DNA of 64,000 nucleotides from UBA11606 sp049437325 (lineage in GTDB: Bacteria; Actinomycetota; Acidimicrobiia; Acidimicrobiales; Aldehydirespiratoraceae), in assembly GCA_049437325.1 (NCBI GenBank), contig JBMTIM010000003.1, forward strand, positions 43,401 through 107,400, written 5' to 3'. Below are positions 60,463-64,000 of the stretch, piece after piece (within the stretch, counting starts at the first letter, position 1; each line of letters starts with the position of its first letter). The notes under the pieces were generated by a model. The model worked only from the letters and a program-made list of their open reading frames with translations. It did no database searches and was not told the DNA's origin. The position numbers were made by a program, and so were the translations under genes.

Positions 60463-60479
60463 CAGGGGGTTTCACAGGC

Positions 60480-61445
60480 ATGGCGCATCGCATCGGCATC
60501 ATGGGTGGCGACGGCATTGGCCCCGAGGTCGTCGCCGAAGGTCTCAAGGTCATCGACGCGCTCGGCGTCGACTACGAGCGCATCGACTACGACCTGGGCG
60601 GCGAGCGGTACCTGAGGGACGGCACCGTCCTCACCGACGAGATCATCGAGGAATGGCGCGGGATCGATGCGTTGTACGCCGGCGCAGTCGGCACGCCCGA
60701 TGTCCCGCCCGGTCTCATCGAGCGCGGTCTGCTTCTGCGCATGCGTTTCGAACTCGATCTCTACATCAACTATCGACCCTTTGTTGCGCCCGGCCATGAT
60801 TTCGTCGTGATTCGTGAGAACACCGAAGGTACCTACGCCGGCGAAGGTGGATTCTTGCGCAAGGGAACGTCCCACGAGGTCGCCACCCAGGGGTCGGTCA
60901 ACACGCGACACGGCGTCGAGCGCTGTGTCCGCTACGCCTTCGAGTTGGCGATGCAACGCAACAAGCACTGCACACTGGTGCACAAGACCAACGTCCTCAC
61001 CTTTTCCGGCGACCTCTGGGAACGGACCTTCAACGAGGTTGCCAGCGAATATCCCGAGGTCGAGACGGCGTACAACCATGTCGACGCAGCGTGCATCTAC
61101 TTCGTCGATCGGCCCGAACGCTACGACGTGATCGTCACCGACAACTTGTTCGGCGACATCCTCACCGACCTGGGTGGCGCCATCTCCGGCGGGATCGGGC
61201 TCGCGCCGACGGCGAATCTCAACCCGAACGGCATGTCGATGTTCGAGCCGGTGCACGGCTCGGCGCCCGACATCGTCGGCACGGGCAAGGCAAATCCTGT
61301 CGCTGCCATCTTGAGCGGCGCGATGATGTTGGACCACCTTGGCGAAACCGAGGCGGCCGATCGCATTCGGGCGGCGTGCGCCGACCCGAGCACACTCACC
61401 GGATCCACCAGCGAGATCGGCGACCACGTCGTCGCCCGTCTCTGA
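60480..61445 (+). CDS. leuB: 3-isopropylmalate dehydrogenase
   Basis: LeuB oxidises and decarboxylates 3-isopropylmalate, and in the citramalate route 3-methylmalate to 2-ketobutyrate. The 321-residue protein shows GIMGGDGIGPEV, FELDLYINYRPF, VIRENTEGTYAGEGG, TLVHKTNVLTFSGDLW, and VTDNLFGDILTDLGGAISGG. It is somewhat short for LeuB (usually 335-360). The ATG at 60480 has an AGGGGG 10 nt upstream; an in-frame GTG at 60420 is rejected because it lies in the terminator region. First gene of the operon with ilvE and cimA. Confidence 0.93.
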   Translation: MAHRIGIMGGDGIGPEVVAEGLKVIDALGVDYERIDYDLGGERYLRDGTVLTDEIIEEWRGIDALYAGAVGTPDVPPGLIERGLLLRMRFELDLYINYRPFVAPGHDFVVIRENTEGTYAGEGGFLRKGTSHEVATQGSVNTRHGVERCVRYAFELAMQRNKHCTLVHKTNVLTFSGDLWERTFNEVASEYPEVETAYNHVDAACIYFVDRPERYDVIVTDNLFGDILTDLGGAISGGIGLAPTANLNPNGMSMFEPVHGSAPDIVGTGKANPVAAILSGAMMLDHLGETEAADRIRAACADPSTLTGSTSEIGDHVVARL

Positions 61446-61454
61446 GGAGCGCTC

Positions 61455-62372
61455 ATGCCCATCGAAACAACCCCCCACATCTGGATGAACGGCGACATGG
61501 TGCCGTGGGAAGACGCAACGATCCACGTCCTCACCCACACACTCCACTACGGCACCGGCGTCTTCGAGGGCATTCGTGCCTATGAGACCGAGCAGGGGCC
61601 TGCGATCTTTCGGCTGACGGAGCACATCGAACGCCTCTACAACTCGGCCAAGATCCTGGGAATGCCGATGCCGTTCGATGTTGCGACGATCGTCCAGGCA
61701 TGCAAGGACGTCGTCGCCGATTCTGGTCTCGACGCCTGCTACCTGCGCCCCATCGCCTACTACGGCTACGGCGAGATGGGCCTGGCCACAGGTGCGTGCA
61801 CAACCGACATCGCCATTGCAGCGTGGCCGTGGGGTGCGTACCTGGGTGACGATGCGGTCAGCAAGGGCGTTCGGATGAAGATCAGCTCGTGGACCCGTCA
61901 CGACCACAACATCATGCCGCCGGCGGCCAAAACCACTGGCAACTACGCCAACAGCACCCTGGCGAAGATGGAAGCGCTCAACGCCGGTTACGACGAGGCG
62001 ATCATGCTCAACGGCGCCGGCTTGGTGAGCGAGTGCTCGGGAGAAAACCTGTTCTGCGCAAAGGGTGACGTCGTTCTGACGCCGCCGACGTCGTCGGGGG
62101 CGCTACCCGGCATCACCCAGGACACCGTGATGAAGCTCGCTGCCGACCTCGGGATCAACATCGAGATCGGTGATCTCGCCCGCAGCGATCTGTACACCGC
62201 CGACGAGATCTTCGTCGTGGGCACCGCCGCCGAGGTCTCGGCTGTGAACTCGGTCGACGACCGCACGGTGCCGTGTCCCGGCCCGGCCACCACGGCCCTT
62301 GCCGCGGCGTACGCCGACCTCGTCCGAGGCCGCAACGACAAGTACCGCGACTGGAACGAATTGGCGAGCTGA
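61455..62372 (+). CDS. ilvE: Branched-chain amino-acid aminotransferase
   Basis: IlvE transfers amino groups to the 2-oxo acids of Ile, Leu and Val. The 305-residue class IV PLP enzyme shows HYGTGVFEGIRAYE, the Lys segment AKTTGNYANSTLAKMEA, DEAIMLNGAGLVSECSGENLF and GALPGITQDTVM. GAGG lies before the ATG. Its stop shares a base with the cimA start (TGATG), so it is translationally coupled to cimA. Confidence 0.95.
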   Translation: MPIETTPHIWMNGDMVPWEDATIHVLTHTLHYGTGVFEGIRAYETEQGPAIFRLTEHIERLYNSAKILGMPMPFDVATIVQACKDVVADSGLDACYLRPIAYYGYGEMGLATGACTTDIAIAAWPWGAYLGDDAVSKGVRMKISSWTRHDHNIMPPAAKTTGNYANSTLAKMEALNAGYDEAIMLNGAGLVSECSGENLFCAKGDVVLTPPTSSGALPGITQDTVMKLAADLGINIEIGDLARSDLYTADEIFVVGTAAEVSAVNSVDDRTVPCPGPATTALAAAYADLVRGRNDKYRDWNELAS

Positions 62373-64000
62373 TGACCGAGATCGACCGTTCTGCGCATCG
62401 TGATCCGTCGTGGCCGACGGTGGTCGACATCTACGACACGACGTTGCGTGACGGCAGCCAACTCGAGGGCATCTCGCTCACGGTCGACGACAAGATCCGT
62501 ATCGCCGAGCAACTCGACCGGCTCGGCGTCGCCTTCATCGAGGGTGGTTGGCCGGGCGCCAATCCGAAAGACGACGAGTTCTTCGCTCGGGCTCGTACCG
62601 AGCTCGAGCTGTCCACCTCGCAGTTCGTCGCCTTTGGTTCGACCCGGCGGGCCAAAGGAAAGGTCGACTCCGACCAGACCCTGGCCAACCTGGTCGCCGC
62701 CGGAACCGACGTTGTGTGCATCGTCGGCAAATGCTGGGACTACCACGTCACCGAGGCGCTCAACACGACGCTCGACGAGGGCATCGCAATGGTTGCCGAC
62801 TCCGTCGAGTACCTCGTCGGGCAGGGCAAGCGGGTGTTCTTCGACGCCGAGCATTTCTTCGACGGCCACAAGCGCAACCCCGAGTTCAGTCTCGCCGTGC
62901 TCGAAGCCGCTGCCATGGCCGGTGCCGAGGCGGTCGTGTTGTGCGACACGAACGGAGGCTCGCTTCCGCCCGACATCGAAGCCGCAGTCCGTGAGGTGGT
63001 CGATCATGTCGACTGCCAGGTCGGCATCCACCTGCACAACGACACGGGTTGTGGTGTGGCCAACGCGCTCGCCGCCGTACGGGCCGGTGCGACACAGGTC
63101 CAGGGGACGATCAACGGCTACGGCGAGCGAGTCGGCAATTGTGACCTCGTGCCGATCATGGCGAATCTCGAACTCAAGATGGGGATTCGGTGTCTGCCCG
63201 AGGGTCGCCTCGAAAACCTGACGTCGGTTGCGCACCATGTGGCCGAACTCGTCAACTTCTCCGTCGATCCGCAACAGCCATACGTTGGTTCCACAGCGTT
63301 CGCTCACAAGGCGGGCCTGCACACCTCTGCATTGAGCCGGGCGAGCGACGCGTACGAGCACGTGGCTCCCGAGACCGTGGGCAACGGCACCCGGGTTCTC
63401 GTGTCGGAGATGGCGGGTCGCTCGACTCTCGAGATGAAAGCCGAATCGTTGGGGATCGAACTCGACGGCAAGACCGTCGGCGACGTGATCGACACCCTCA
63501 AGCGGCTCGAACACGAGGGGTACCACTTCGAAGCGGCCGATGCGTCCCTCGAGTTGCTCATGCGCGGGGCAGCGGGCTGGATACAGCCGTACTTCTCGCT
63601 GGAATCGTTCTCGGTCTCGACCGATCATCGGTCGGGTACGAACGCTCGACTGTGGAACGAGATCGCAGTCGATGTCGAGACGCAGGCCACGGTGAAGATC
63701 TGGGTCGATGACGAGCGTCGACTGGCAGTCGGTGAGGGCAACGGGCCGGTCAATGCCCTCGACGCGGCCCTCCGATCGGCGCTCGACGATCGCTACCCGG
63801 CGCTCGGCCGGATCTCGCTCACCGACTTCAAGGTGCGGGTACTCGACACTGGCAAGGGCACCGGAGCGGTGACACGGGTGCTGCTCGACTCGACCGACGG
63901 CAAACGAGAGTGGACCACCATCGGGGTGAGCGAGAACATCATCGAGGCATCGTGGCAGGCGCTCGTCGACTCGCTCGTCTACGGCCTGCTCCACAGCGAC
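62372..64000 (+). CDS. cimA: (R)-citramalate synthase, truncated by window edge
   Basis: CimA condenses pyruvate and acetyl-CoA to citramalate, starting the threonine-independent route to isoleucine. The open frame of 543 codons reaches the right edge with no stop. It shows VVDIYDTTLRDGSQLEGISL (HMGL-like catalytic start), FIEGGWPGANPKDDEFF, GIHLHNDTGCGVANALA (metal site), INGYGERVGN, and AFAHKAGLHTSAL. A C-terminal LeuA-type allosteric domain begins near residue 420. These features separate it from LeuA and homocitrate synthase. Family length is about 520-540, so little is missing. Coupled to ilvE by TGATG. Confidence 0.94.
   Translation, partial: MTEIDRSAHRDPSWPTVVDIYDTTLRDGSQLEGISLTVDDKIRIAEQLDRLGVAFIEGGWPGANPKDDEFFARARTELELSTSQFVAFGSTRRAKGKVDSDQTLANLVAAGTDVVCIVGKCWDYHVTEALNTTLDEGIAMVADSVEYLVGQGKRVFFDAEHFFDGHKRNPEFSLAVLEAAAMAGAEAVVLCDTNGGSLPPDIEAAVREVVDHVDCQVGIHLHNDTGCGVANALAAVRAGATQVQGTINGYGERVGNCDLVPIMANLELKMGIRCLPEGRLENLTSVAHHVAELVNFSVDPQQPYVGSTAFAHKAGLHTSALSRASDAYEHVAPETVGNGTRVLVSEMAGRSTLEMKAESLGIELDGKTVGDVIDTLKRLEHEGYHFEAADASLELLMRGAAGWIQPYFSLESFSVSTDHRSGTNARLWNEIAVDVETQATVKIWVDDERRLAVGEGNGPVNALDAALRSALDDRYPALGRISLTDFKVRVLDTGKGTGAVTRVLLDSTDGKREWTTIGVSENIIEASWQALVDSLVYGLLHSD

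Noticed and set aside
60420..60479. N-terminal extension of LeuB from an in-frame GTG at 60420
   Set aside because: It would be encoded by the terminator hairpin and T-tract. LeuB homology and the purine-rich ribosome site place the start at 60480.
60364..60480. T-box or other tRNA-binding riboswitch upstream of leuB
   Set aside because: The leader is only about 115 nt, has no T-box sequence or specifier loop, and contains a translatable Ile-rich ORF, which fits ribosome-mediated attenuation better.
61988..63994. 668-codon minus-strand frame opposite ilvE-cimA
   Set aside because: The plus strand encodes unmistakable IlvE and CimA; the minus-strand product has no motif and no start context.

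Overview
This is a gene-dense, high-GC window of ordinary chromosome with no insertion sequences, phage genes or CRISPR arrays. Several traits point to a free-living actinobacterium, most likely of the class Acidimicrobiia (Ilumatobacter-like). These are an F420-type (LLM) oxidoreductase, actinobacterial-type SerC and LeuB, an LtbR/NdgR-type IclR regulator divergent from leuCD, a galU-moeA-SepX-like neighbourhood, a Moco enzyme with a Tat signal as its fifth membrane segment, and many genes whose start codon lies 6-11 nt after a TANNNT -10 element (leaderless mRNAs). The taxonomic call is inference; no rRNA or other marker gene is present.

Layout. 1-6.5 kb: ABC-F ATPase, NfuA-type Fe-S carrier, an aldonolactone-oxidase-like flavoenzyme, and a PAP2-dxs operon (isoprenoid precursors). 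6.5-13.8 kb: an anchored hypothetical, tldD with two tandem tldE/pmbA genes, uppP, a SAF-domain protein, an FmdB zinc ribbon and plsY. 13.8-18.2 kb: galU, moeA, moaA, moaC, a SepX/GlpR-like membrane protein and tRNA-Ala(CGC). 18.2-24.6 kb: a complete BMP-family (nucleoside-type) ABC importer operon ending in an LLM oxidoreductase, preceded by four DnaA-box-like 9-mers, and followed by a phosphoribosyltransferase gene. 24.6-29.2 kb: NTF2-like protein, PIN-PhoH ATPase, membrane-anchored Moco oxidoreductase and rsgA. 29.2-41.5 kb: an acyl-CoA metabolism block with three acyl-CoA ligases, an acyl-CoA dehydrogenase, a crotonase with an extra N-terminal half, a class III CoA-transferase, a TetR regulator, a carboxyltransferase and an M20 peptidase. 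41.5-49.7 kb: serC, aspartate aminotransferase, an S9 peptidase, a secreted glycosidase-like protein with Cys-rich SLH repeats, serA and a small membrane protein. 49.8-59.8 kb: secreted or lipoprotein genes (beta-propeller, beta-helix, di-haem CxxCH protein, cupredoxin) around leuC-leuD/ltbR and a membrane-anchored HExxH protein. 59.8-64 kb: greA and the operon leuB-ilvE-cimA, which runs off the right edge.

How the genes work together. CimA, LeuCD, LeuB and IlvE cover most of the threonine-independent (citramalate) route to isoleucine and also serve leucine synthesis. The most notable observation is a tiny Ile-rich leader ORF (60364-60399), followed by a hairpin and a Rho-independent terminator directly upstream of leuB-ilvE-cimA. 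This looks like an isoleucine-sensing attenuator. The leuCD/ltbR intergenic region carries a palindrome resembling an LtbR operator. MoeA/MoaA/MoaC supply cofactor that the Moco oxidoreductase at 26.4-28.1 kb would use. SerA and SerC give two of the three serine-biosynthesis steps.
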